Below, piece by piece: positions 14,330 to 27,170 of a stretch of DNA of 64,000 bases (position 1 is its first letter; the number at the start of each line of letters is the position of its first letter). Origin of the DNA: Xylocopa sonorina (taxonomy: Eukaryota > Arthropoda > Insecta > Hymenoptera > Apidae); contig NC_135200.1 in the NCBI RefSeq assembly GCF_050948175.1, positions 5,509,001 through 5,573,000 of the forward strand, in the 5' to 3' direction. The position numbers were made by a program, and so were the translations under genes. The notes under the pieces are model-generated. The model saw only the letters and a program-made list of their open reading frames with translations. It searched no databases and was not told the origin of the DNA.

Positions 14330-17300
14330 TCAATCATCGTCATATATGTCCTCATCGAATTTCTGATTATTAGACTCAGAAAATACCATTTCTTCATCTT
14401 TTTGGCAAACTAGCTCTATAATTGCGCTATAATCAACAACTGACATTAGTGATATGTGTAAATAGATACGAGAAGTAAATTTATAGTATTATGTCATAAA
14501 ACTTACTTTAATAGATCACCCTCAAAGCCATCCCAGGATACTGTTCCTGGATGTGTTATTTTATATTCGAGCATAATATTAAGCTGTTCTTGTAATTTCT
14601 GTAATTCAAAGATACATCAATCCCTACCTGTTCTTTAATATAAATTTTGCGTCTTAGATATTTTTATTTTTATACCTGAATTAGTTGCGTGCTTCGTAAA
14701 TCGCACACAAAATTTTGAGAACTCGCTAAGCTAATAATACAATTTCCTTTCTCCTTTCCTGCGAAGAATGTAAAATGTCAATACGATTGCATGCTAGCGG
14801 AATATGAATTAAATAAAAGATAAAAATTGTTCACGTACTTATAGACATATTTGGAGCAGCAAATAATAAAATTGGTGCAGTAACGCACGTAGTATCGTGT
14901 AGAAATATTGCGGTTGATCGTTGCTTTGTAAAATACGTAATAAATGGACTGGGAAACTTTTGAATTTTAGCATTCACACTTGACGGATGTACAGCAACAG
15001 AACCGTCTTCCGGAGTCCATGCAATTGTTCCGTTCTTCGTAACTCTCCTAAAAAGTGCAACATGAAAACAATTTATCACACGTTTCTACTTACTTTATTC
15101 ATTGTTGTCAGTCGACATGTTGCACGTACTTTATAACAGCAACATTGGGATACAATCCAGCACATACAATCGCTTTTATCAAAGTTATGTTTGTCGAATT
15201 CTTATTAGCGTTGCGATCACTGGGATTTTCCGTTTCCATAAATTTCATTTGACACAAATGCTGAGCGAATTGTGTTTTCATTTCAGAAAGAAGCTTAAGC
15301 GTATTAAAAGAGAGAAAGTACTTTCTACAAAAATGGCTTGCGTATCCTCTACGGTACGAATTTTCAAATCTCGTTAAAGCTTCGGATAATGCAATATGAT
15401 CGCTAAATTGATCCATATTAAGTTCAAGTTTCTTTTCTCTCGCTTGATCCTCTTGTCCCAGAGGACAGTAGAATGCATCCTTAAAACTGAGACTGGCTGC
15501 AATTGCAAATACTGGTCCAACGCATGAAAACAATGCTGCCCATATAAGCATTTTTCCTAATAGAAATAAAAAGTAATGATTACTATAAATTATGCTGAAT
15601 TACATGTAACAAATAAGAATGTTACCTGTTCGTGGGTCCAATGGCAATTGTGCCAAATGATATCCCAAAGGAGTCAAGTGTTCCTCATCGTCTAATGCGT
15701 TAAGAGTTTCAAGTAAATCTAAAGATAAGGCTATAGCCTTCAAATCTGGAGGATCCATAACACTGGCCAAAAATGTTTTAGCTTTCCCCAACTGTAAAAT
15801 TTTTATTTGTAAAATAACTTCCTCCAAACGTGTTCTTAACATTTCTGGCAATGGATATTGATCTAACACCATTTCTCTAGCTTTTGAGTACAAATGATAA
15901 CACACACCAGGTTTTACCCTAAAAATGATACAACGCACGATTATTAAATGATAGATAAATCAAGTATTATACATTTTTACCTGCCTGCTCTGCCTCTCCG
16001 TTGCTTGGCATTAGCTAGCGACACCCATTCAGGTTCTAATGTTTGGATATTTCTTTGAACGTCAAATTTACCAAACTTAGTTTTCCCACAATCGATAACA
16101 TACACTACATCTTCAATAGTGATAGAAGTTTCAGCTATAGAAGTTGCGATTATTACTTTTCGAACTCCATGGGGTGGTTCCGAAAATATGAGCTTCTGGT
16201 CAACAGTTGGCATACGAGAATGAAGAGGATAAATAATGTATTCACCTGCACGTAAAATAATTTAATTTAAGTTGCAAAATTATCAAAATAAAAAGAGGAA
16301 AAGCATGTAATATATATGTATTATATATATGTAGATATATATTTACTTTGTGGATAATGGCCGCTCTCTAACATCATTCTATTTAATTTTATTATATCCA
16401 TCATACCAGGAAGAAAAACTAAAATAGCCCCAGGTTCTTTTGTTCTACAAATATGTCTAATTAATTCTTCTATAAGCTCAATAGACATCATTTCACTATA
16501 TGGATTTCGCAATTGATCAATTATCTGTTTTGGATATTTCTTCTGTAATGCAGTAAATAAAAAAAAAAATAATGAACAAATAGACATAATACATTTAATA
16601 CATAATACAATAGTAATGCTTACCTCGGCCATAAGCTGCCTTGCATAAGGCTCTATCACATCCTGAAACTCATCCCTTTTTTGTCGTGCTTGTTTGAATT
16701 TCTTGGTATGTTTTCTATAATCTTGAGGCATTGCCGGTGCCGCAGGAAATGTAAATCTGTAATTCAAATTGTACTACGATTGTTTTTCTACATCGCTTCA
16801 TAATAAATGAACTTACCCCGTGAGCATTAAAATATCTTCCAAATAAAATTCTTCCACTGGATAAGTAAAACCTGGTATGTGAATCATCGGGCAACCACCG
16901 TAATATTGTGAAAATCGTTCAGAATTAAGTGTCGCGCTCATTAAAAGTACTTTTAAATCGGGTCTCTAAAAAATGAATTTCTTTTTAAATAACAAATAAT
17001 TTTAGAACACAAGAGTATCTTTAATAAATTCGAACATACCTTAGGGATAATTAGTTTCAACAGAGCTAGGATAAAATCACTTTCCGTAGACCTTTCGTGA
17101 ATTTCATCCAGTATAATGTGAGAGAATTCTTTTAAGGCTGGGTCGCCTTGCAAAAATTGCAACAACATACCGGTAGTGCAGTATAGTATACTGCCTCTAT
17201 CTCTCGGTAACGTTCTGTACATTAAAGGAAAAATTGTACAATTTCACTTTTCAAGTAAATTATCCCCCTACTATCCACAGTGTAACTTTGGAACTTTGAA

Positions 17301-18510
17301 ACAACAAAAGTGACATACTTTTCAAGTCGAATTTGGAAACCGACAGATGTGCCAAGTTTTTCTGCTCTCTCTGCGGCAACTCTCTCAGCAACAGATATAG
17401 CGGATATTCTCCTGGGTTCAGTACAAATAATCCTTGTCAGGCTACCGTTACCTTGTTCTATTTGATCGTCCAGTATGAACTGAGCAACCTGTGTTGTTTT
17501 TCCACAACCTGAAATACATCTATATAATAACCAAATCTAGTAACTCATCCGATTATGTGTGGACAGGCTCATATTGTACAATATAAGCGTTAATATATCA
17601 ATTAAAATAAATCACTTTGATAGATAAAACTTACCAGTCTCTCCACTTATTACAACTACTTGATTTTCTCTGATTAATTCCAATATCTCTGTTTTTTTCT
17701 GATACGATGGTAACTTTAATCGAAACTTCATCATTTTCTCATACTCTTGCAGAGTCTGTTTCGCTCTATACTCGTTCAACAACCTGGCATCTAAGTCGGC
17801 ATCTCTTACTAATTTAGATTTAACCAGCAAAGCTCTAGCAAGGTTCTCTTGTATGTTACCGGACACTATATTCATGAACTTCCTCTTAAACTGAGAGTCA
17901 TTAATGTGCACATACTTATTCTCCAATGTGTCATACATATCTTTGGCATCTGTATTGTTGTATAATTTGTCATAATAGCCTTTCGAACTCTCCAACACTC
18001 TTTCAATCCTTTCTTGGACATGCGGAGGTAATTTGATAACGCGAGACTCTCTTTTTTTAGCATCTGCTCTGATCTTGTCCCTGTAATACAACCCTATTTC
18101 TTTGCCTTTCAGCCAAGGCGGATGCCCTTGCCCTCTGCCTTGCGCACGACCACCCCGTTCAATCTGCGACCCTCTGGCCTGGGAACCTTCGCCTCTGTTT
18201 CCTAAATATCAATTACAACCTAAGATGTAGTAACTGTGCGACTGACAAAAATGTTTTATTAGCGTCACATTAGAAAATCTAATCTATACAGTCGTAAATT
18301 TTTTAATAAATTCAGGAGCATGTAATTAAACATGTCGACCCATCAGTTAATATATATTATCGAAACTTGAAATCGAAATAACGATATATGATGTCTAGAA
18401 TTGAAGAGGAATAGTACAATGCGCGTAAAAGTTTTTAAATAACACTCTTTACCATATCTACGTCTTGAATGCATCACTCGTGCGGAGAAGGACCCGTAAG
18501 GATGAGACAT
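14330..18510 (-). CDS. DHX36: DHX36-type DEAH-box ATP-dependent RNA/DNA helicase (14 exons)
   Basis: Exons on the minus strand: 18510-18453, 18201-17635, 17508-17319, 17214-17040, 16965-16817, 16756-16624, 16542-16347, 16245-15981, 15918-15626, 15556-15130, 15047-14839, 14758-14676, 14598-14507, 14426-14330. Phases join without a frame break and give 977 aa, close to the roughly 1000 aa of vertebrate DHX36. An Arg/Gly-rich N-terminus is followed at residues 46-62 by HPPWLKGKEIGLYYRDK, which matches the RHAU-specific motif that binds G-quadruplexes. Helicase motifs: Walker A SGETGCGKT (205-213), DEIH (308-311), SAT (340-342), QRRGRAGR (571-578), then the usual winged-helix/ratchet/OB regions. 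The family unwinds G-quadruplex RNA and DNA in nucleus and cytoplasm. The start MSHPYG is the first in-frame ATG; a noncoding upstream exon is possible. The last exon uses an acceptor within a short AT-rich stretch (GATTATAG|C) and is the least certain. The gene is head-to-head with UPRT. Confidence 0.93.
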
Positions 18511-19356
18511 TCGTACCCTGAACAACGATATCAAATCATTAGCGAATTTGTTTCTCGTATGAACCTTCTTCCGCTGCTCAAATATTAAAGAATTAGCCGC
18601 TCTACCTAGAAACACCGTGCAATCAATTTCCACTAAAAGCGTCTGTGAAGCTGTACGATCGGTGTGTAAAACACCCGATTAAGATTTAGCTTTCGCATGA
18701 ATCTTTCATCCAATGCACGATCAATCTCGTTTCACGCTACCTCAAATAATTCAGCACGTTAAAAAACAATAAATAAACAGACTATATAACCTCTTGTTAT
18801 TCTCTTGCCAACGTGACGTGCAGATTATTTCCTGTACGGTTTATTCGTATATTGGCATCACTAACAATTCAAAAATGGTTTAACGACAGTAATCCGTAAG
18901 GAATCGCGTGTAAAATCAAAGATTCGACGCATCGTCGCTGTTCAACATCGTACACTTACCACTATCGAGGGATTAGAGTCTGAGCTGTGCTTTTCTTAAA
19001 AAAAATATATCAAAAATACGTGTAATACTTATACAAACCGAGAGACCAATTATCCCTCAGGTATTCCTTCAAACGAAGACGACTTACGTTAGAAAACTTT
19101 GATGGTAAGAGTTCAGTCGAGAGTGTACGTACTATTTAGCATCGTTCGAATGAAATCGGTACACAATCGTTGCTGAACAGAGTAAAAAACATTTGAGCTA
19201 GCGGTACGCGAGAATCAAGTCGAGTTTCGAAATAATCGGCTAACAGTCCCACGGATCCATCGACCGGTTTTTCACAAGACTGGTAATCGTAAGGACAACA
19301 AATCTCCTATAATCGCGGATTATTTTTGTCACTAGCGTTATTAGTTCCTTGGTAAA
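18511..19356. promoter_or_regulatory. Shared upstream region of DHX36 (-) and UPRT (+)
   Basis: The two start codons face away from each other 978 bp apart, so both promoters and leaders lie in this interval (continuing to 19487 on the UPRT side). I see no clear TATA box for either gene. Bidirectional use is inferred from the arrangement only. Confidence 0.5.
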
Positions 19357-19464
19357 ATGCAATCTCTAGTGGTTAGCATGTTAATGGCAATCGTGTCTGG
19401 AATCGTGTGTCCCCTGTATGCATATGTAAAGTGTGCGCCGTTTGATAAACGTCCAGTCAAGTAG
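19357..19464 (+). CDS. Candidate 35-aa membrane micropeptide ORF in the UPRT leader
   Basis: An ATG in a good context (TAAAATG) opens 35 codons beginning MQSLVVSMLMAIVSG and ending in a Lys/Arg-rich tail (DKRPVK), stop TAG at 19462-19464. Residues about 3-24 form one hydrophobic segment with a positively charged C-terminus, as in small single-pass membrane peptides. It ends 23 nt before the UPRT start codon. If the UPRT transcript starts upstream of 19357 this would be an upstream ORF or a dicistronic small protein. I do not recognise it as a known family. Whether it is transcribed cannot be seen. Confidence 0.3.
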   Translation: MQSLVVSMLMAIVSGIVCPLYAYVKCAPFDKRPVK

Positions 19465-19467
19465 TGG

Positions 19468-19506
19468 ATGCGTGTAAGGAGCCAGATATGGGTAGCACGG
19501 AGGTAA
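19468..19506 (+). promoter_or_regulatory. Short upstream ORF overlapping the UPRT start
   Basis: An ATG at 19468 opens 12 codons and stops at 19504-19506, out of frame with and overlapping the UPRT ATG at 19488. If present in the mRNA it would reduce initiation at the main start. It may be fortuitous. Confidence 0.3.
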
Positions 19507-21368
19507 CGTCCGCCCCGAAGAAATTGAGCGAGAGCAACGATGTCAGTGACGCGTACGGGTCGAATTTGAAAATTCTACCGTGCAACAATCAGGTGAAGGA
19601 ATTGCAGACTATATTGCGGGACAAGTAAGTAAACGGGCGTGAGAATTTTTCTAGACTGGCGTGCGTGCGTGCGCCTTTTTATGTATGCGTTGTTTAAAAC
19701 GCCGGCACGATGCCGGTTACGTTGCTCTCGTATCGTTTCTCGATGAAACAAATTAACGAAGAAAATATCGTATCCGCTTACAGAAACACCACGAGGAGCG
19801 ACTTCAAGTTCTACGCCGATCGCCTGGTGAGTGTCGCCTGTTTGTTTTCTTTTTCGTTTCGTTTAATTATATCGTTTGACGCATTGTCATGTGCTTTGGA
19901 AACAATTATCGCTCGCCCAAAGCATTTATTATCGAGGATACCCAGAGTGCGAGAGGAACATATGTTTAGTTAAGGCGAGAAGTTTAGTAACGTTCGTCTT
20001 TCTCTCTCTCTCCCTCTCTCTCCCGGGTTTAAAATGCATCGTCAGCTGTAGCTATTCTTTCACTTTCGTTCCTATTCTCCTGCTTTCGCTGAAGAACTAC
20101 CCGATAGCTAATTAGAATCGAAAAAAACCTTAGATTTCTTTTTTTGCTGAGGATTCTGAAGAAAGATGTTGTCAGTTTTATGATTAAATCTTATTTTACA
20201 TCCCAATTCAGCTTTCTGCAAAATACATTGCAGACTGATGAGTAGTTGTAGCATCAAGTGGACGTTTCTTCTGTAATTACATAATGAATGAACTTTTTAG
20301 ATAAGGTTAGTGATAGAGGAGAGTTTGAATCAGCTACCCTTTTCTAAATGTGTGATAACCACCCCAACTGGTGCCGTATACAACGGTTTGAAGTATCAGA
20401 AAGGAAACTGTGGGGTGTCCATTGTCAGAAGCGGGGAAGCAATGGAACAGGTATAGTACAACTTGAATAGCTAATTGAAACTCTCAAAACGTACATTGAT
20501 TGTATTAAGTTTTTTTCAGGGTTTAAGAGACTGTTGTCGTAGTATAAGGATTGGAAAGATACTAGTCGAGAGCGATGCAGACACGCACGAAGCCAAAGTA
20601 GTTTACGCAAAATTTCCAGATGATATATCAGAGAGAAAGGTTTTGCTTATGTATCCAATAATGAGTAAGTAAAGTAGTATTAATGCTAGAAATTTTACTT
20701 AAGCTTTTGTGTGCTTCGCATTGTAAACATTGATGGTTCATTTTAAATAAAAGGTACTGGAAATACTGTGATAAAAGCAATTGCTGTCCTAAAAGAACAT
20801 AACGTGCTTGAAGAGAATATCATTTTATCAAATTTATTTTGTACACCAATTGCAGCCAAGACTCTAATCACTGCCTTCCCTCAGGTATGTATGCTTCCTT
20901 GCTTAACACACAAAAGAAAATAATTTCAAACTTTGAAGAGGAGAATGCAGTTGTGTATACATATAAATAATTTATTTCCACGTTTCTCTTACGTACGACC
21001 ATTAATTACATCTTTAAAGAATGTTTTTATTATAAAAGCTTTATATATTTAAATGGTTTTTAAATCGAATTACAAAGTTATCCTAAAAATAGAAGTAACT
21101 TTTGGACCATACTTCGAAACTACAAACAAGTTCTCTTAAGTTTAAAGAGTTTATATTGGCTATACTAATCAAATTATTTTGTTATGTATACGTGAAATTA
21201 TTCTAATAAGCAAAAATGAATACCTTGTATAAATTCTATTTGAGGATTCTAGGAATTGATATTTCTTCAATATAAGTAAATTTCCTTTTACAGATGAAGA
21301 TTTTGACATCGGAGATTCATAGTATTGCCCCAAATCATTTTGGACAGAAATACTTTGGTACGGATTAA
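19488..21368 (+). CDS. UPRT: Uracil phosphoribosyltransferase homolog (UPRT, 6 exons)
   Basis: Exons: 19488-19624, 19784-19826, 20301-20450, 20520-20664, 20754-20884, 21294-21368. Phases agree and give 226 aa. After a short variable N-terminus the protein follows the animal UPRT family: TPTGAVYNGLKY, VSIVRSGEAMEQGLRDC, the PRPP-loop region YPIMSTGNT (155-163) and the C-terminal HFGQKYFGTD ending the protein. Bacterial and protist enzymes make UMP from uracil and PRPP. Animal members keep the fold, but the human protein is reported to lack detectable activity. Here the loop has Tyr where active type I phosphoribosyltransferases usually have an acidic residue, so catalysis is doubtful. The start is the ATG giving a continuous frame into exon 2; the N-terminus is not conserved enough to confirm it. 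The gene is head-to-head with DHX36 and tail-to-tail with Sh3beta. Confidence 0.92.
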
Positions 21369-24300
21369 TTACATTTTCTTAGTATATTATACAATAAGCT
21401 AGTACTTACGATCGGTAAATAAATACCAATAGAAAATCAGTCACAGAAGGCGGCATGTTCGTCTAAAATATAAACATAGAGCATAACATAATTTATTGAA
21501 TTAGAATAATGACATTGTATCTATAGTATTGCCATTGTTAATTTCTGTAATTGATACTAATGCCATTTCACCAATTGAACATAAACATTATGATCTGTTG
21601 TATAATTCCATCATAATTCATTATCATTGCATAATAATTCATAATATTATACAAAGAAGTATTTATGTATTGTAATGATAACTGTGTCTCGAATTTTCAT
21701 GTATTCTAGTGATGTTTCAAATTGACGATATTAATATGTTTATTTCATATTCTAATATTATTAGGTTGTCATTAGATATTACTGCGAATTTCGTAATCTC
21801 TCCTGTGCTTACTTAATACATAGTTCTTAGTATTTAAAACAAGTCTGCGTGCAATTGTAATAAATTGCATATAATATATATATATAGAACAGTTTTGATA
21901 CCTGTTATTATGTTTAAATGTTGTATATATGAAGTCTTTGTAAAGCAGCTAAGCAAGAAACCAATAGATTTAGTACAGAAATGGATATAGCATAATCGAA
22001 ATAATATGGGATAAAAATTATTCTTCCAAAAATATTATAAATTCTATGTAGTAATACTTTGGCAATACTATATTATGTCATTGTTTAACGTTTCATATAA
22101 AAGCATTTATTTTTTGTAAGTTTTACAAATTTATATTTTGCATAAATGTATATTTTGTAGATTGTACCATTATAAATGCTTATCAATTTGCTTCTCATCA
22201 TTAATATTAATATGTTTTGAACAAAAAAGAAATTTCCCCGTTTACTATATAAATATACATATTAATAACGGGATTTTGTTTTTCTTCTTTTAACTAAATT
22301 ATGGTTACGCGTATGTAAATATGTACTTATTTTATTTTCATTTATAGAAATATACTTTGGAAACTATGTATTTAATATTCCTATTTATGAGACTACGTGA
22401 GCCTTCAGTAGATTGATTTTCTGTTCTTGTAATCTAAGACTGTAAGTAATATATTCTATTATTATTTAAGATGAATCAATCATTCATCTTTTCTACATAA
22501 TATAACGATTACAACTTTTTTCTATTTTTTGCTCTGCATATTGTAAACTATAAATTTTAATGGAACAAATATTCCTATAGAAACATGTGCGTTAGATAAA
22601 GCGCAAGGTGTGTCGATGGATATATCATATATAACTGTTTATTAGAATTATAGTTTGATAAAAATGATTGTTACAATTTTAACGGTAACGAGAAAATTAA
22701 ACGTCAAGTATCTTTTCATGTTTGATGTTTTATGCCAGTTGAAATGTATATGTGATGAATTTTACGTACTTCTTATTATAAGTAAAGTATGATCATGTCA
22801 AATTATTAAGTAATTTCTCTCACACACACATACACACACACACATTTTTTTTAAGTATGAAAATAATTTATTTTTTTAATTTTAATCATTTGTATTACTA
22901 TAAATAACATAATTCACTTGCAATGTGAAATATACCACTGAGTATTTTAAATAGTCGAATACTTCAGTAAGTCTCGGTACTTTCACATAAGTGTAACAAA
23001 CAATACAAATCATCACAAAATATGTTTTTATCTGAACAGCAAGAAGCACAATTTTTTTCAGTACTTAGAAATACAACTTGCATAATAATTTTACACTCCT
23101 ACAGATGCAATTCAGATAAGTTTTTTTGTTCAAATAGGTATACATCATTAATGAATAAAAAAATTATCCAAATACTTAATTTTTAAGTGCATCGCGGAAA
23201 CTGGACTTAATTAGTATTGCATAATACATTTTACTAATGTTACTATGTTTACTTAAGAGTTGGTTTTCTTATGTTAAAAACCAAATTCAGTGTTGAGAAA
23301 CATCAGCTTATTAAAAGTTTGAATGTTACCTTGTTTTTTATTTTGCACATAATTAATGTTATACACTGAAATAGATATATTGTATTGTAATCAGAGTTCA
23401 TTACAATATAATGAATAGTATGAACACATTTAACATTTAATTATGTAATGAAGCATAATAATTTTACATCATTAATATGAATAGTCAGTGCATTTTAATT
23501 TTCTTCTAACTTTCATGGCAAACAATCTAGAGTGTTATCAATGATTTATTAAAGATTTTGTTTTAATGCATACTAATAGCGTGTAAATAAGTACAAACAT
23601 TAGTATAATATCCAACCATATAGAATTAAATATAATTTTTTAAGGGCATGTATCGAAATAATGTATGACAATGTCATTTATAGATGTCAATATTCATCAT
23701 TTGGCTTTTCTTTTATAAATGGTCATATATGAAAAGTGAAAAACAATTTATGATAAGGTGAAGAATAGATTTTGTAACTATTATGTGTTACTAAAGGTAT
23801 ATGTTAATTTGCAAAATAGGAAAAATGTTAAAATGGAAATTTATCAAACTAATTATGACTCATATAAGTCAAATATTTTACATGACTGTTAAATGGTATC
23901 TAGAATTGATTATGCAGCTTTTATATATAACTATTCTTGCGTTCACATGTACTTAATCTTACTTTCTGTTTCTTTTTTTAATTATAAGTTTCCTTAGTAG
24001 GTTTCTATGATACTTTTAAAAACAATTCACCTTGCAATGTGCCTATAAAAAGAAAGAAGAAAGCTGCATTACAGTGTCTAGAACTGTGATTTTGAGAACC
24101 ATATGTGCATTATATCATTTTGAGTATACACAGAAGTCTGTTATTACGAATGATACTTATACACTTGTTGCAGTGTAAGTTACCTCTCAGAGCAATTTTC
24201 AACATTTAATAGTATTTGCATTCTCAGTGAATTTATACTAGCGAAAATATTGTATAATATGTATACACTGGAATATATGAATAAAATTTCACAGCAAGTA

Positions 24301-27155
24301 CTAACTATACCTAACACAAACAATTTAAAATAAATAGAACATTGCGAAAAACGATACATGCTTTATTTTTCGTTTTTTTTTCCATTTGATGATACAAAAA
24401 AATATTATTATTTGTTATTATTTTTAGTATATTGATCTGAAAGCAAATTTCTGTAGCAACTTTTTGTAGTTGACTATTTCTTCCCAAAAATTCAAACTTA
24501 CATTGTAAAAAATCTTTTAATTTGTTCAAGTTTCGTTTGTTTTGATTATTTTAAATTTAGTACAATTTATTTCTCAATAAATTGTGTATTTAACATTTTA
24601 TATATCATTGTAGATAATCATCTTCTAAATATATCAAAAACACGTTGAAAAATTGTTGTTTTCAGGCTGTTCTCGTTTCATCGTAGGAGAGACTACAAAC
24701 GTACAACGAAAAGATATTTGAAGAATTTCTGTTACGAATGTTATGTGTAATCTTTTAAAGTTTAATTTTATTTTTTGACAATATTTTCAACAAAGTAGTA
24801 GTAGCTACTAAAAAGCTAAGGAATATATTTTTAAGTGTAATTCTTTAATTTAAACATAATTAATTCTTGTATCAATCATAAACGGAGTCCAGCTTCTACA
24901 TGTTCAAAAATATATTTCTTATAATTTTTAAGATACATATTTTATGTAAAATTTTAGTAGACATTTTATTTTTATATTCGTATCAGCATTAATGTTAATG
25001 GTTTACTGATTGTTAATACGAAAAATATTTATTTAAAAAAATTACTGTTTAAGGAGAACATACAATTGTTCATGGTTATAGTTATTGTTAATTAGATCTT
25101 TGTATCTAATATATGAAATTTATATATGTAAAATTCCGAAATATATATTAATTTATTAGCGATCGAAGGGAAAAGAGTATTAGGTTCTAAATCTAAGATA
25201 AAAATACTTACCGCGAGAACAATTCCTAGAATAAATAAATTTAAGTTTATACTTCTTAACTAAGCTTTAAGTAAACTTTAATACTAGTAGTAACACGTGT
25301 ACATTTTTTTTCTACAAAAATGTTCTATCAGTGTCACTATTTTTTATAACATATATGCAATAATACATTTACATAGATGAAAAAGTTGTATGTACAGAAT
25401 TATTTAGACAGAGTTCTTAAACTTGTATCATGATATTTATTAGTAAATTTTTATATGCATGTAACAATGATCGGCATGATTCATATATGTATATATATAT
25501 CATGTATAATGAATATTGTTCTTGTAAATATATATTTCCAATACATAATGTTAAAATTTATTAACTGTGACGCTCATGTCCAACACCTATTGCTTGTGAA
25601 TATACCATTCTATAATAAGAACGAGGTGGACATATCGACGTATGCATAAAGCTTTTTAATTTCTTCTCTCCTAATCCGATTTTAATGATAGCAAATATTT
25701 GATATCCAAAAGCAGCGGTATACGCTATATTAAAATTAGTCAGGCTTATTATCTCGTGCATAAATATAGCGCTATGAACTTCAATAGTGTGTACATCCTC
25801 TCTTTCGCATTATAACAAAAACAGTTCATAACATCTCGCGTAAAGCTTGAATTTGTTCGTGATTAATTTACCCCGTCTATTATATCTCATCAGTGAGTAA
25901 TATCGTAAAACAAACTATGCGAAGCTATTTGGATATGTAACGTGGTATGATTAAATGTACTTGTAATCGATCTATAAATTTTCCGTAGAAACAATCGCGA
26001 ATAGGCCTTTGTCGAAAGGGTTTTGCATTTCAAGTCGTAAATTTTTCGTATTTCATGAATTGTTTTTTTTGTCTCGTAAGTAAATATTTTCAGCATGAGA
26101 AAAGTAAATCATTTACATATATCTAAAGTTACTCTATTCGGGTTTTTAATTCTTCTGGAATACTTATACGGATTAAAATTATTACTAGTAATCGTAAACA
26201 AATTGTCTGATACATTGCGCGAAACTAAGAAATCTGCCCTAAATTAATCCTAACTTTCCTAGGAAAAATATGGAAAATTATTTTAATATATAGTTGATCG
26301 TAAGGAATTGTTAGTGCGTACAATACCGGTACCACTAGAACTTATTTTGTGTCGTCTTTTGTAAGAATTGCATTTTATGCAAAACTGAGTGTTGTACTGT
26401 CCAATATTATTTGTATAATAAAATACAAGAAAGTGATTGTTTTAAAAAATCGCATACAAAACCAAGTAAATGAAGTTAGTATAATTTTGAATTATATTTC
26501 TATAAGTAGAAGCCATTTCTCAATTAAAATGGTAGATATATAGGTTGTAGCTTAGACCATTGACAAATACCAAACAAGGATATTTAATAGATCCTTAAAA
26601 ACAATTGAATGTAATTACCAAAACGATTATTAAATAAGAAATTTTAAATGAGAGTATAAATTAAATAATTTCGAATGTGATATATGTATCTATCTAAAAT
26701 TCATTGTTCTAAAGTTAGCGAGTAACAGGACGAAAAAGTGTTCTCAATACTGAAAATGTATTACTCCTAGCGCATTGTTAGAGCTGCGTTTAAAAATAAC
26801 AGTTAATATACAGTACAAACAATGTAAAATATATCAGCATAAGAAATTAAAAAAAAAAAAGATGTATATTATCTACCGATATGAAGAAGGGTAAAAATTC
26901 GTTATCTTCTAGTCAGACCTAAACTCTGATGGTGAAAACGTGCTTCGATCGCGAATACAAAACATCTCTATAAAATTATAGCTTATACTTCATTTATACT
27001 GTTCATTTGATATATTTTCTGTGTTCGCAGAAACATTATCTTGGCAGTACCTTCACTCAGCCTTAAAAGTATGATAAATATACCTTTTATAAAATACCCT
27101 TTATCAATGGAGAACCAAGGATGTCAAAGAAGTATAAAATGTCCCACTATCTAAT
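21369..27155. other. Long AT-rich gene-free stretch (UPRT/Sh3beta 3' sides)
   Basis: Very AT-rich DNA with many short poly-A/T runs and many AATAAA/TTTATT motifs, including AATAAA-containing sequence near 21417. No exon is visible. It lies between two converging genes and probably includes their 3' UTRs. A noncoding RNA cannot be excluded or supported by reading. A CA tract sits at 22820-22844. Confidence 0.5.
22820..22844. repeat. (CA)n microsatellite
   Basis: CA dinucleotide run with one interruption in the AT-rich stretch downstream of UPRT. Confidence 0.85.
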
Positions 27156-27170
27156 GGGTTTATTTCACAC

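Noticed and set aside
18511..18633. N-terminal extension of the DHX36 protein to 18633
   Set aside because: The frame opens at GTG with no upstream ATG. MSHPYG resembles the start of known DHX36 proteins.
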